A stretch of DNA of 64,000 nucleotides from Zhengitettix transpicula (GCA_037074705.1 CM073591.1:182243432-182307431); one strand, 5' to 3'; positions 44,046 through 56,574 are shown, counted from the first letter of the stretch. Notes: a model not told the origin generated them from the sequence alone. Numbers and translations are program-made.

Positions 44046-44149
44046 CCCAAGAATTGTTCATTTAACATATTAAGAGGGAGAACCTACGATCTTCTAATTT
44101 CTTTTATGTTCCGATATTAAGATTTATTTTGAGACTCTTGGGTAGTACT

Positions 44150-44390
44150 TCAATTTATTTTTGTTCTTTTGGAGTGTCTTATACAATCACATTGAAACGG
44201 CTTTTCTTACTGTCTTCTTTGATAGTAAGAGATTTTATGGTTTATATAATGTAACAAAAATGAAGAAGCATAATATCGGGCAAGAAATTATGTTTTAACT
44301 CCGAGTAGTGTGTGGAGAAATAAGTACTCAATCTCAATTTTTTGTTTAAGATTCCATTAAAAAATACACTCGAAATATTAAATTTAACTC
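44150..44390 (+). repeat. Repeat D copy 1
   Basis: Shares TTTATTTTTGTTCTTTTG, CACATTGAAACG, CAAGAAAT, TCCGAGTAGTG, AGTACTCAATC and TTTTTGTT in order with 56850-57135. No coding content. Confidence 0.6.
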
Positions 44391-44839
44391 ATATGAAAAT
44401 TTTATGGACAGTTCAGGAAGATTGTTTGGGTACCTAAATGCGATCTTCTTTATTGTGAATTTTGAATTTGATCCCATTTAAGTAAACTTAAAAATTTACA
44501 AGAAAATGAAAAAAATTGTCAATTTTGTTTGTTGTCATCATTTCTTGTAACTGGTTATATGCTGTGTCCTGGCCTATCCTTTTCGGATCACAATATTCGC
44601 TACATCTGACATTCCAAATAACCTAATTTGTAACTGTGTACATTCTTTACTCTACAACTCTATCCTCCCGTCTCCTTGTCATTTCGGTGTCGAGAAACCC
44701 TGCATGTAAGTTATTCATTTGACTCGATTTATGTTTAGTGTGTTGCAAAATCTTCTTTACTCATCGATACTTTTTAAATCTCACATTTATACTACTATCT
44801 AAGTCAAACGAAATACGGTAGAAGACAATAAATATTTAT

Positions 44840-45191
44840 TGCGTTGCCCGGGTTGTCATAATTAAACTCGGTGAGATCCATAACCTCGGATTCGACTCCA
44901 ATCTCGATTGTTTTAGCGTTATTTTTGTGTAACGCCCCTCCGCCCCCACCCCAATGGGTGCTCCGCTCCCATGCCGAAAGAGGTGGAAATCCTAATCAAA
45001 CTACATCGGCAGAAATACTATCAATCTCATTGACCTTGAAAATTATTTATCCGACGGAATATAGGCCGTTTTAGTATTCTTCTATGTTTTATATTCTTGT
45101 CTGACTCCCACAGTGTTTGTTTCCGGTTCGTAAGCAACACTTGTACGAAATTTGGTGAAATTTGCTCCAAGGGTGTAGATTTATTTGCGGA

Positions 45192-45222
<31 letters not shown>
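44840..45222 (+). repeat. Family B repeat with (AC)n tail
   Basis: TTAAACTCGGTGAGATCCAT, GATTCGACTCCAATCTCG, GCGTTATTTTTGTGTAACGC and CCGCCCCCACCCC are shared with 56575-56800 and, diverged, with 10290-10560. The tail GAAATTTGGTGAAATTTGC then ends in (AC)n at 45196-45222. Confidence 0.6.
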
Positions 45223-45499
45223 TCCAAAAATAAACACTCTATTTAATTCATTAGAAGAAGATAGATTACCAGTGAAAACCTTCCGGCTTAATGTTCTTCC
45301 GTGAAAAACCGTAGTGATTTTTACGTCTTGAAAAGAGAATACAGGTCCTTGATGGTTACGAACTAACGTCTTTGCTGAAAGGACTAACGGGCTTAATATG
45401 AAATTTAGTACCAGAAACCTCCATTTATATGTATAAATTATGGAAATAAATAAGATAGGTAGGAACTGAATATCATTTAAAAGCTTCACTGCATTCACA

Positions 45500-45930
45500 T
45501 TCACACACAGGCGGCAAAGAACCGATTTAAATGCGGATACAGGCATTTATTAATTGGCGATCGTCGATTGTTGATCGGGGAACGCGTATGCGACATCATG
45601 AAATCTGGGAACCTGCACAGAAGGTAAAACTTCCCGCGCTGAATTTGCAATGTTACACGAACCGTCGCCGCAGGTTGATGGAATATCACCACCATTGCTT
45701 GCTATAAATAATGCACAACTAGATTGAATATTCATGTATCATCTGGTCCACAGCGACACACGCCAGCTGGCAACGATTAAAAATATTCCGCATTGTTGAG
45801 CAGCTTGCGGGAGGCATTGTGGCTGTCCGCGGTGAAATATATCTCAAACCCAACAGAGTATCAAACTTATTTAATTGCCCTTTTGACGATACGGCGCTTT
45901 GTGGGTCAAAAACGATCAAAAAAGTGGAGT
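45500..45930. other. GC-richer single-copy-looking segment
   Basis: It has no repeat relative in this window and no recognised coding motif. It contains GGCGATCGTCGATTG, CAGCTGG and AACCGTCGCCGC. It could be a conserved noncoding element or an unrecognised relic. Confidence 0.3.
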
Positions 45931-47020
45931 CGAAACGTCATTTATAATTTAATATGTTATAGAACATCGCACTAGAAGTAACTGAATGTAAAAGATTTCG
46001 GCTTGAACCTTCTTCTCGTTCTTAAACATCTATTCGGCAGCAAAATTAGTAAATTGGTGAGAAGATTAAAAATATAATTATTATCAATTGAAGCAGTATA
46101 TGCATTTCTAGGAAGAGCTAATGTTATGAAAGGTTGGCCAGAACTCAGAATTATGACTGCGGCAGAATTTATTTAAATTTTTCTTTGTATGAGTGCACTT
46201 TAGGATTGAATAGCAAATTAAATAGACCTAAAGATTTTAAATGTTTCGTTTTATAGGTGAATGTGGCGTTCTCGGATTTCTATCCGGGTTATATCTCGTG
46301 TGAAGCACAACGTTTCGACTACCAACCAACATGCGTTTCAATTCACACAGGTTATTTGTCTCATTGTTCGCTGTTATTTAAATATTTTCGTACCGTGTGT
46401 GGAACGAGCCCAGTTTACTAATCTGTAAAACCAAATACAATTAAAATATGCGTGTTGTATCATTTTCGGTGTGTAAATATTGCTCATGTGCACAATAATG
46501 TTGACGATGATCTTGTCCGACTGCCAGACGAGGAAAGGTGTGTGAGGAGACCTAGGGGTTGACTTTATAGTAACTGCATAAAATTTTGCTTTTTGTAGAT
46601 TGAATCACAGTATATTTGCAGTACAGCATAAATTCAGGTGCTTTATACGTTTACACTTAATTTTTTCACTTGCAGTGTAATGTTTTATCGGGATAATGCG
46701 ATTTTACTTAATTACTTTTAAGTTATTTAAATTTTTTAAATAGTATATCTGACAATATTAAATTGTTAGGCAGGGCAATATTAATTACAATAAATTATAT
46801 TTTATACTTTATTAACACAAAAAGGACATTAGCTTCCTGCGCTACTTATGAATTTAAATACCCACCGCTATTTTACAAATATAAACAAAAACAGAGAATT
46901 TCTGCCAGTGGTTGGTGGACCAAAATATGATGGTCATATGGCTTTAACGAATTGACTTTTTTGGGATTATTTTCCGGCACATTACGACTCGCAGGTCTGG
47001 TCGGTGAGTAGAATTCTCAG
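45931..47020. other. AT-rich DNA without a recognised gene
   Basis: Nothing recognised. Confidence 0.5.
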
Positions 47021-47024
47021 GTGG

Positions 47025-47287
47025 CTCAAGGTACGTTTTCATACTACAAATTTGTTCCGCAACATGTTACCGGCTCATGTGTCCGAAAATTTATTGCAAT
47101 ATGTTGTGTAGCACGTTTGAGGGGTCAAAAATGTCCCAAGTGACTGTGGAACACAACTTGTGGTGGCAAGATGTTGCATGGACAATGGAAACGGGCTGCA
47201 ACATGTTACTATTACACGCGCATGCGCAGTGCAGCCTACACTCGCAGTCGTATTTGAGGTTGTGCTATTTTCAGTGATGTGTCTAAG
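47025..47287. repeat. CAACATGTTG-palindrome repeat, host of the family A insert
   Basis: CGCAACATGTTACCGG (47056) and GCTGCAACATGTTAC (47199) appear here, and CGCAACATGTTGCCGG lies at 48420, beyond the family A insert. It is probably a decayed DNA transposon; bounds unknown. Confidence 0.35.
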
Positions 47288-47818
47288 TGCGAGTGTTTCG
47301 GTTTAGCTTTTTAGGAGAGATACGAAGGGGCTACCTTTGGGGAAGCCTTTTCCTCTCCGTTTTTGAACTAAGGTTCCCACAAGCCGAGGCACCTCGGCCT
47401 GTTTGGAGAGGGTCCGGGGTCACAGATCTTGTGCGTACGGTAAAAGTTGTCCGCTATTCCCATTGGAATAGTCGGCCAGCTGCCCCCTAAACTGGTCGAG
47501 GCACGGAGAAAGGAATGCTGCGTTCCTACAGCAAACTCCTCTCCCGCTATCGGAAGGGCGTGGGACAAGTACCCAATGCCCGATCTACCTGATGCAGGTT
47601 TTCCTAGGGTTTTCCCTGCATTTCTTTAGGCGAATGCCGGGTAGGATCCTTAAAATATAGCCCGGGGGCTCTAGTAACACTTGACTACCTTCCTCTACCC
47701 TTCCACATCCCCCCTTTCAAATCCCTTCCTATGCTATTAAAGGGGAGTTGCCCAAAGTGGATTACCCTCATGTAGCCTGTTGCCATAAAAAAAAAATTAA
47801 AAAAAATAATGCGAGTGT
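47288..47818 (+). mobile_element. Family A retroposon-like repeat with 9-bp target-site duplication
   Basis: The 513-bp element (47297-47809) lies between TGCGAGTGT at 47288-47296 and TGCGAGTGT at 47810-47818. It has GGGGCTACCTTTGGGGAAGC, CCGAGGCACCTCGGCC, GGTAAAAGTTGTCCGC, CGCTATCGGAAGGGCG, CCGGGTAGGATCC and GTAGCCTGTTGCC, ending in an A-rich tail. The tail plus variable duplication fits LINE-type retroposition. The minus-strand frame starting MSHALPIAGEE is open in three copies but lies antisense to the tail and is probably incidental. Confidence 0.85.
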
Positions 47819-48480
47819 GTGGTTAATGATTGAGTGGCCAAAATGTAACGTGATAAAACTTATTGAACAGGAGACAGTGTTGTGGAATATGACAAATTAA
47901 GAACGCTAATAATAATCGAACCAATGCCCTGCAACGCATTTAAGATATGGAATGCATCATCGAAGACGTTGAGAAGAAACTGCGCATAGCTTAGAGGAGA
48001 AATTAATGTAGAAAATAGTGAGAAAAGCGGTGTTGGTGCAAATGAAATTTACGTGGCTAAATTGGTTCTCAACATTTCCTGTTCATTTTTTATTTATCTC
48101 TGGCCCAACAAGGTTTAGTAAAAATTAAACCTCACTTTCTGTCATTCTAAAAAAAGGTCACTTTAAAGACGCAAGTCTCTCATGAACGATTTACAGGCTC
48201 CTTACAAATATATCTCACTAAAAAAACTTCTAATCCACCATCTCGGTCGTTTCAGCCTCTTTTTAGTTCATGGATCCCGCCTGGAATTACCACACAAACT
48301 GAAGTAGCTAAGTTGTCCATATTTGCGAAAAATCACTCAAGAAACACTGTATCTGATTAACAGTACAAACAAACTATACAAATGTTTCAGACGTCGCAGT
48401 TAAGTGGAAACAGTGACGCGCAACATGTTGCCGGGACTTGTTGCGCGACAGGTCTCTGCAATTTGTCAGAACGGAAACTT
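47819..48480. other. AT-rich DNA, no gene recognised
   Basis: It continues the interrupted CAACATGTTG repeat, with GCGCAACATGTTGCCGGG at 48420. Confidence 0.35.
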
Positions 48481-48482
48481 AC

Positions 48483-48531
48483 CTTCAGGTGGCAGTTCCT
48501 CGTATTCCCTGGAAATGGTCACCCAGCCGGC
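48483..48531 (-). CDS. Candidate 49-nt coding exon (speculative)
   Basis: On minus, CTGTAG precedes 49 bases that end CTGAAG followed by GTAAGT, a consensus splice donor (GTAAGT from 48482). A GTGCTGAC branch-point-like sequence lies about 15 bases before the acceptor. The open phase reads AGWVTISREYEELPPE. The polypyrimidine tract is weak and I recognise no protein. It is embedded in GC-richer DNA. It could be a real small exon of a gene spanning the window, or chance. Confidence 0.25.
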
Positions 48532-48539
48532 CTACAGGT

Positions 48540-50440
48540 ACTCGTCAGCACGATAGTGCAAATTTCCTCCACTTCAAAACTCTCTAGAAAAATAAATTCC
48601 TCTTCAAACCCAAACTTCTTCATAACTTACCCAAAATTATCTTATAACATCAAATATAGTTCTCCACACTTTAAAACTAAAAACTATGTAATTTTTTCGT
48701 TAACTCCTCAAATTTCACTAACTCTTGCTCCAAAACTAACTCATAACATACACCAACAGATTTCCTTATAATATCTCAAAACTAACTAACAACTTCAACT
48801 TGCTCTGCAAGCTCCCTTCACACCGCGGTTTCCGAAATTTTCCCCCACAGGGTCTTGGATTCTGCTGTTTTTAACCAATAAGAATCGGATTTGTGTCTCC
48901 ACAAATATCAATATTTTCATTAATCCGATCCCGTCAGGGGTCACGTGCCCGAATTCAGGGGCGTGAGAAGACACGTCCGCCAAAGTGCCACTCTGGTCAA
49001 GCGTCTAGCCCGAACGTGATAGAATCCTGTGACCAAAGATTTATCCAAACCAGAAACTCACAATATTTGAATACTACAAAGGGATGCCGCGCTGGGGTTG
49101 TTTTAGTTTTTGTATCGCCAGACTGAAGCCAATAGTACCATATTTTCTGTCGTAAAATATGTAAATAATAATAATAAAAAATTCCCAATTAATTTGTCCC
49201 AAAAGGTTTCTCTGAACAGTCACTTACCTACTTATGATTTACTCATCGGTGGTTTTTAACTACGAAATGTTGTGTTTAATGATTAGGTATTCAAATGAGG
49301 GTTTCCTAATAGACTCTCTTTTCAAATGCTGCCGATTTTTTCCTTTCTTACAAATCTCCTCCTTTGCTGTTCACTGAACATGTTGTACGTAATTCTTCTT
49401 CGTTACCAGTGCCATGACAACATTTGATAATGCAAACGTATTCATAGATTAAATTGTGGTTGTAGTACGCGTTTCAGAGCGATGTTATATAATAAAAGAA
49501 AAGTTCATTCATGAACACAGAGCAACGTGCAGCAACGTAGCATCAGATCCTTCAGACCCCACACCATGAATCACGCAACCTCAAACCTATACTTACACTC
49601 GCCACACTCATTCATTACTCTGGGACTCCTTGCCAAAATAGATGCTATCATCACGAGACACTTCGCATTCACTCTAATGCAAACAATTTATAGCATCCGA
49701 TCTCACGGAAAATTATATTAGTCACCTGCATGACAACGCAGCTTCTTCGTGCGGATTTACCGACTCGAACGACTCTTCCGGATATGAAAACCAAATTTAA
49801 TTATTTGTAATACCACACAATTTAAAAAGTCTTACACGTACAAAACGTAATTAACGCGTTAAGATCAAAATAAGCAACTGTCATATTGTCATAAATTATT
49901 AATTAATAATAAACTAGGTGAAAAGAAGGAAATATGAAGCTTAAAGAATTTTTTTTAAAATTATGACTTACATTAGAGGCTATAAATATTTAAAGACAAT
50001 TGGAGATCATACAGAATAAAAACAAACTTTCACCAAGAAGAACCGTATTTCGCAAATGTACGATTCTAGAAAAATATTTTTCAATGGCGAAAGATTCATA
50101 TATAGAGAACACCAAAAGTAAATAACACGGTGTTGAAACTTGAATTTTTAAGAAAAATGATTTCCAAAACCTAACGACGGGTGGGAGAAACTTCGAATAA
50201 TGGAAATACAAGATAAATTTCAAGTTGGTTCTTCCCTGGACCTATAACAATAGGAGATGAGGTGAATATGTACAATGGATATTAAATATTCCGAAATGTC
50301 AAGAAGTAAACTTCATAAATATAAAAGTTTGAGTAACTTTAAAAATGAGTAGTATGGCTTAGAAGATGAATTAATAAAGATATATATAAAGTTTTAATAA
50401 TAAATACTACCTTCATACAGACAAAAATTAAATTGAGAAA
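48540..50440. other. No gene recognised
   Basis: 48540-48790 is pyrimidine-rich. 48790-49030 is GC-richer and unassigned. The rest is AT-rich. Confidence 0.45.
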
Positions 50441-50454
50441 CAATAACTAAGATA

Positions 50455-50500
50455 TTTAAAATTGCCGGACGTTACGATGGGTATTGGCGTCTAATTACTA
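50455..50500 (-). ncRNA. Degenerate hammerhead-like motif of PLE 4
   Basis: On minus: TTAGTAATTAGACGCC, CCCATC, GTAAC (for GAAAC), GTC, CGGC, AATTTTAA. It aligns with 33563-33613 and sits downstream of the PLE 4 pieces on the same strand. Confidence 0.35.
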
Positions 50501-50871
50501 AGACGATATTTTTTTTAATTCAGTTGCCAATGTTCAATCTATTCTTAATACATACAGAGTCATAGTGAATTGCAGAATGACTAGAGCAGGTCTCTAGGAT
50601 TTATTCAGTGAGGTCTTTCAGCTATTAAGACTGGTTTACCAATACGTACGTTAGTTCTAAAATCTAAGATAAATTCATGAGTGTCAAAGAACTTAAAATA
50701 AAACATCATATAATTTATTAATATTTAATATTAACAGTATTATGATGATTTTTAATATATAACACTTCAGAAATAAAACTTTTACAATAATATGGTTGCC
50801 TGTCTATAATAGAAGTCTAAATAGTGATAAAATTTGATACAATGTTTAGTGATAGGACCGTGTTCACAAGT

Positions 50872-51387
50872 TTATAGTTTAAAATTAGATTTTTGCTCTT
50901 TATATCTTGTATTTAGTGTTCTTTTAGTTTGGCGGATACAACAAAAGTCACAATTAAATAATTATTTTTTCCAAACAATATTGATAATAAGAAGTTTGTG
51001 CACTTTGATGAAGCCATAAAAAGGCTTAAAAATTACAGAAAATTGTAGTTTTTTAAACTATTAAAGTATTAGATCAAATGTTAACATACTACAGAAAGGT
51101 AAAACAATAGCTTCATTTTACATAGTTTTCCTTATACTATTGTTCTGGTTAAGTACGAAATTAAGTTTAGCTTATGTAATGTAGATGTACTTAGAAATAA
51201 ATTCAACGGGGTAAAGGTTGGCCGATAAAATATTTTTGTCATAGTTAATGTTTTGAAACTGATGAACGGGATTGGATAATCGTATAGGCTTGTTAACCAA
51301 ATTGTAAATAATGGCACGCTTCTGCGTAACAGGATGGTCAGACAAAATATTTAGAACAAGGCCTAAAAAGATTGCTTTGGGGACCAA
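50872..51387 (-). pseudogene. Penelope-like element RT C-terminus and GIY-YIG fragment (PLE 4)
   Basis: 51387-51172 reads RAIIYNLVNKPIRLSNPVHQ, FQNINYDKNILSAN and YPVEFISKYI, the end of a PLE reverse transcriptase. At 50955-50872 follows NCDFCCIRQTKRTLNTRYKE, a GIY-YIG core with Y-I-G changed to C-I-R. Spacing and text parallel PLE 2 (32857-33321), so both belong to one PLE lineage. The polymerase palm is absent and the frame is broken between the two pieces. Confidence 0.75.
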
Positions 51388-51399
51388 TATTTAACTTAT

Positions 51400-52555
51400 G
51401 ATTGATACGGGAAACCGATATCCTTAAAACATTTAATAGTATAATTTTGTTTACATTCAAAAAATAAATTGTAACACAGTTAAAAATTCATCAATAAAAT
51501 TTAAGGAATAATAAAAATAATATCATCAACATTTCTGTGATAATAAACTGGTTTGAAATTAATCTTCTCCAAGTCCCTCAGTACTAACTCCACTAGAACC
51601 GGAGATAATGAACCCCTAAGATCTGGTGATAAAATCGGTTGTTGAAAGTGAAGCAAGTGGGATGTAGAACGAGGTTGAAGGCAGACTTCATTTCAATCCA
51701 ATCTATAGACGTAAGATCTTCATAAATGACCCACTTGGATTAGACTGCTAATAACCAAATCGATAGGAATATATGTAAATAAGGATAACATATTCTCTTA
51801 TTTCTTCATTTTATTTTCTACTCGGTAAAATACATCGTTAAATCAGTACAATTTTTTGGGGTGGGATATTTGAAAGTACTTTTTTCAATGAATGGACGCC
51901 GATGAGGAAAGGAATAAAGGTGAATTAGGATTAACCATTTACTACGTAGAGTAGTATATATTCCACATAACTTTTAGTAACACCCCAGAAGCATCTGTTG
52001 GTTTTTAATAGAGATAATCTATGTTGCAAATATAAATCAACATGCCCTTAAGAAAATTTGAAATTTATGGCATCGGTGGACATGTTTAAAAATACCTATC
52101 CTAGCTTTCTGCGAGTCAAACCCTGAAGTCTACGGTCCGGTCAACTTCAGAATATATTATTTCATGTGGATTTTTTATGTTGTTCTTTTTCAATAAAGAA
52201 AATTTAAGCGTCATTTTCAGAGTTTTCTAATTGCACTGTAACAATAATTCTCCAAATAATGTGAAATATTTATAAATCGAACCTAATTATATTTATGTTG
52301 AATATGTGCAGCATCATGAGCCAAATTGACTTTGGTCACGTATGATATTTTTTTGGTAATTTTTTCCGTATTGTATTCACAAAAATACATTTTAAATAAA
52401 TTTAGTTTAAAAAAATACAAAAATCATGCACTAAAGGGTTAAGTAATGGTATATGATTTTTAAGCCCTGATTGTTGATTTTTTTGAATATGACTGATGTA
52501 TTGCGACAATCTTAAGCTTAGGATCGACGATTAAACGATAGTTTTTATGGTTTAG
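51400..52555. other. AT-rich DNA without a recognised gene
   Basis: Nothing recognised. Confidence 0.5.
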
Positions 52556-52559
52556 TTTG

Positions 52560-53440
52560 TTTGGAATTGGTGTGTTGTTAATTCAGATATTGTTACTGAA
52601 GCGTATTTTATTTTAGGGAAAAGGAAACTCTGACGGTTTAGTTTTGGTTTATGGTTATTCTTCAATTGTTAGACCAAATGGCTACATGGTTAATGGCAAT
52701 TTTAAGCTGTATTGTATCCAATTCGAAGTCATGGGACTGGCAAAGTATAGCTATGTTGTCGGCAAGTATGGCAGTTTTTTTGTGGTTGTTTGAGAGATGA
52801 TATAGGTATAGAGGGAATATAGGAGTGGGCCAAGGACATCTGAGTGAATAGGGGAGAATGGGGAGAAATGGTTTTGATATTTGACAAAGTAAGAGCGGTT
52901 TGTAAGGTAGTTGGATAGGAGGTTAAAGCAAGTAGTGGATAACTGAGGTTTTAATTTGAAGTGGAGTGAGAGATGGTGAACCTTGTGACATACTTTTTCA
53001 GAATCCAAAATGAGGATAGGCATATATTTTTGTTTTTAAGGATGTGTTAATGTATTCTGTTACTATATTAAGAAGTTGAGAACAGGAATGGTTGTTTCGT
53101 AATTCAAGTAATTGATTAGGGATTAAGTGCGAGATTTGGTTTTTTATTTGTATTTTTAGTATTGTTTAGAAGACTTTTGCAAATTTCCGTAGGAGACTGA
53201 TGAGTCGGTAATTGCTTGGATTGGGTTTTGTTTATGGGGTTTGTTAATTCGAATTACATAGCAAGTTTCCAGTTATTGAGGATTTTAGAGCTTTTTAGTA
53301 TGGCGTAATAAATTAGTGTTAGTAGGACTAGGACTTTTTTGGGTAGAGCTTTTAAGTGATTGGGGTTTATTGCCTGGAGAAGTTTTATCGTCCATTCATA
53401 TGTGATGTGCTGTATTATCAGAGTTCTGTTGCACTTATGG
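52560..53440 (-). pseudogene. Jockey-like reverse transcriptase, palm region, decayed
   Basis: From 53420 down: NHLKALPKKVLVLLTLIYYA and ILNNWKLAM, then frameshifted finger text. It continues with LILDSEKVCHKVHH (motif A, LD-EKAFD-VWH type, with FD lost), FNLLSNYLTNRSYFVKYQNH, PFSPIHSDVLGPLLYSLYTY (motif B; the VPQGS stretch is reduced), AILADNIAIL (motif C; the second catalytic D is N) and AINHVAIWSN. The key aspartates are partly lost. Its upstream part continues beyond the family A insert at 54106-54350. Confidence 0.8.
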
Positions 53441-53468
53441 CAAGTAGGCGTAGCGCTTAATTGAATTC

Positions 53469-54106
53469 TGACGCGCCTTCCGCATCCCGCCTTTCAAATC
53501 CCTTCCTATGCTATTAAAGGGGAGTTGCCCAACGTGAATTACACTCATGTAACCTGTTGCTCTAAAAAAAAGGGGAAGTAAGTCTGCGATAGAATTCTCT
53601 CGCAGGTGAACCTTCCCAGAGAGCTCTGGCGGAGGCTACCTTTGGGGATGCCTTCATATTTGTTTGGTTTTTTTTTAACTAAGGTTCCCACATGCCGAGG
53701 CACCTCGGCCTGTTTTGAAAGGTGTATGTTCCGAGTCGCAGACCTTGGGCATACGGTAAGAGTCGTCCGCTATTCCTAATGGGAATAGTCGGCCAGCTGC
53801 CTCCTAAACAGGTCAAGGCACGTCGAGGGGAAAGCTGCGACCCCACAGCAAACCCCTCTCCCGCTATCGGAAGGGCGTGGGACAAGTACCAAATGCTGAT
53901 CTACTTGATGCAGGTTTTTCTATGGTTTTCCCTGCATCACTTTTAGGCGAATTGCCGGGTAGGATCCTTAAACCATTGCCCGGGGGCCCTAGTTAACCTC
54001 TACCCTTCCGTATCCCCCCTTTCAAATCCCTTCCTATGCTATTAAAGGGGAGTTGCCTCCATGTGGATTACCCTCATGTAGCCTGTTACCCTAAAAAAAA
54101 TGACGC
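53469..54106 (+). mobile_element. Family A insertion with TGACGC target-site duplication, tandem tail
   Basis: TGACGC at 53469-53474 and 54101-54106 flank a 626-bp insert. It holds a short tail-only unit (53475-53568, starting CTTCCGCATCCC and ending in A8) followed directly by a near-complete unit (53569-54100) with the same internal landmarks as 47297-47809. It splits the jockey-like relic. Confidence 0.85.
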
Positions 54107-54350
54107 CGTTAATACCGTCTGTTGTTTTCTAGAATATTGGTAGTGTTCAGGTCTTTTATGATTTCTTTTGCCGATAAGATATTGTTTTTACCGATTCATA
54201 TTAATTTTTTCTTCCAGTTTGTCTCTGACTATTTTCCACGGGTCCTTACTGGTGCAGACGTTGTTCTTTATTAACGTTGATGTAGGAGACCGAGAGTATT
54301 TAGGGAGAATGTCCGCTTCCTGGTAACCTTAGATTTTCTTGTGAATCGGT
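54107..54350 (-). pseudogene. Upstream piece of the jockey-like relic
   Basis: It reads CTSKDPWKIVRDKLEEKINM on minus. It resembles the region between endonuclease and reverse transcriptase of jockey ORF2 (W-x-x-x-R-x-x-L). It is assigned mainly by position and by the shared insertion site. Confidence 0.4.
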
Positions 54351-55380
54351 TATAGATTTATATATAGATTTATTCTCCATTAGCCCTCTTATGAGGAAAT
54401 AGGATTCGTCACAAATGTACATAGATTATAAATGCATAAATACATAAGTACATAGATTATAAATAAATTTCTAAATACAATAGACAAATTACATATAAAA
54501 GAATGAATATTAATAGTAATAATTAATAAGTTACATTAAAAAGTACAAATCAATAAGGCACTGTTCACATTTGTACACACTTTTTGTCAGATACACGCAC
54601 CCAACACTTATCACTTCCTGGTATTCATCTCCTGTCTCTAGGTACGGAGGGATGTCGTCATAGATATTTACTAAAACAGAAAGCAGAGGCAGGAAAACAG
54701 AACGAAAAGGGGAGAACTGGACACACTATTTACATATTTGTTACATATACAGCAATTTTGTAGAGACGGCAGTTCAGCGAATGTGAGACCGATTCAGAAA
54801 CCCCTCTAAGGAGTAATAAGAACATTCTATAGTAGGTTAATTGTTTAAGTTATAGATTTTGTAGATTTTGGTTCGGGTTTCCACGATTTTTTCACTATTA
54901 TTAATGGAATTAATTTTCTTCGTAAACATGATAGGAATGCTTGTTTTATAATAATTTGCGCTTTCTTTGTGAGATACTAACGAGTGATAACGTGCAATGG
55001 TTCAGGAAAAATGCGTCGTAGAGTTTACAAATTCATCATTACAGTACGTACTGACGTTTATCACAGACTTTAGTTTAAATGCATACAAATAGTTTGTAAA
55101 AATATATGATTTTACGTAACATGTTAAAAATACTTGTCTTTCTTTAACTAGCTAAAAACTGGTGGGATCCTTTAATTTTTTTCGGGACATGGAAAATTGT
55201 TGACTTCTTTTACTGCGATAGTGTGTTAAGTTAAAAGTACCTAGTGACTTAAGAATTCGTTAATCACTAATTATGTGAACCGACCATGGAAGATTTTTCA
55301 AAGTTGTTATTCCGACGTTAAATAAAAAAGAAATATGTTGTTGACATTTTCACCTTAAGCGTTCTAGACTGGTCCAATTC
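54351..55380. other. AT-rich DNA; local ACATAGATTATAAAT repeats
   Basis: ACATAGATTATAAAT occurs twice at 54418-54465. Nothing else recognised. Confidence 0.45.
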
Positions 55381-55386
55381 TAATTG

Positions 55387-55800
55387 GTGGACAGACCATT
55401 ACCCCGTCTGTTGGCTGAAATACGTGACACTATGCAGTGCTCCGGAGTGATTAGGCCGGGAGCCCTTGTCATTGTTTGTCCGATTATGCGTAATCGTGCT
55501 CTTCCATAAATCCAGGGCTAATAAGGTGGAGCGAGCGGACACCGTACTTAGCCCTAGGAATGCGGTATCTGCGCATCTCTGCTGCACGCTGCCCAACTCG
55601 TAATCACTTTTTTGTTTTCTTGAATTGCAAATATTTTGTTCCAGAACGTGGGTAAATTGCGGTAGATTGACGGCTGATTGGAATGCGCTGGCGCCATGGG
55701 AGGTCGCCGTCGGCCCTCTACGTGTTGTGGTTACGGAACAATGCCAACCATTTCACTCTGCCCGCCCGTAATGGCCGTCCAATTACATACGTTAACACAT
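55387..55800. other. GC-richer segment, part duplicated at 57362
   Basis: 55387-55495 shares TTACCCCG, GCTGAAATAC, GGAGTG, CCTTGT(C/T)ATTGTTT and TCCGATT in order with 57362-57435. The rest (55500-55800) has no relative here and contains GGCGCCATGGGAGGTCGCC and CCCGCCCGTAATGGCC. Function unknown. Confidence 0.4.
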
Positions 55801-56570
55801 CCGCGCATAAGTAAATAGACAACCTTAAATTACATCACTTGTTTACTATGTTCCACGTAAATTTCATTCTTTAAAGTAGCGTACTGCCGCCGAAAATTAT
55901 TCCGGTCTCTCCAATTCATTGATCAATATATGCGTATTCAAGCCCGGAGTAACGTAGACTAATACGTGTGTTTCTTTCAGGAATACTTGCCAGTATAAAA
56001 ACTAATAAAATGCTGTAACTCAGCGGGTGTCAAGTAGAGATGTCAATATGTTTAAATAAGAAGAATAAAGGGTTTTACAATTGAAAAATTTAATCAATAT
56101 TTGTAATTTTTATGTGCTTTTCTTGATCTTCTGAAAGCCGTCTGATTATAAAACCTTGACCGCACCAGATGTAGGAAGTCGCAATATTTCGGAAGAGAAA
56201 TTCGAGAACAGGACTTGGAACTGACAGGGATTGTTTCTGGGAAAACCTAGGAAACTGTGGAAATTTATATTTATTTATTGATTCCATTAGTCTTGTACAG
56301 AGAAAATTAACAATGTAAATATATAAATATAAAAATTAATTAATGAGAAAAACAAAAAATACGATAAGCAACATATATGTGAAAATACAAGACAACTATA
56401 AATAAGAAATTATATCAAATTTACTAGTAAAAGAAAAAAGAATGTTAAGATATAATGAAATAATTTGTAAAATAAACCAAAATTCACACTGGAGCAGATT
56501 CAGAATGAACAATAACAGAAGAAAACCTAAGGCTTTTGATTTGATCTTATAACCTTCTATATGTGTTTAT
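55801..56570. other. AT-rich DNA without a recognised gene
   Basis: Nothing recognised, apart from AAACCAAAATTCACA-type text related to 57490 and 58070. Confidence 0.45.
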
Positions 56571-56574
56571 GTCC

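Noticed and set aside
45550..45919. Two adjoining minus-strand frames as one gene
   Set aside because: No recognised domain and no splice or start context; kept only as a GC-richer unassigned segment.
46300..46345. Further hammerhead-like motif (GTCGAAACGTTGTG on minus)
   Set aside because: GAAAC is present but no acceptable CUGANGA core or stem I partner was found.
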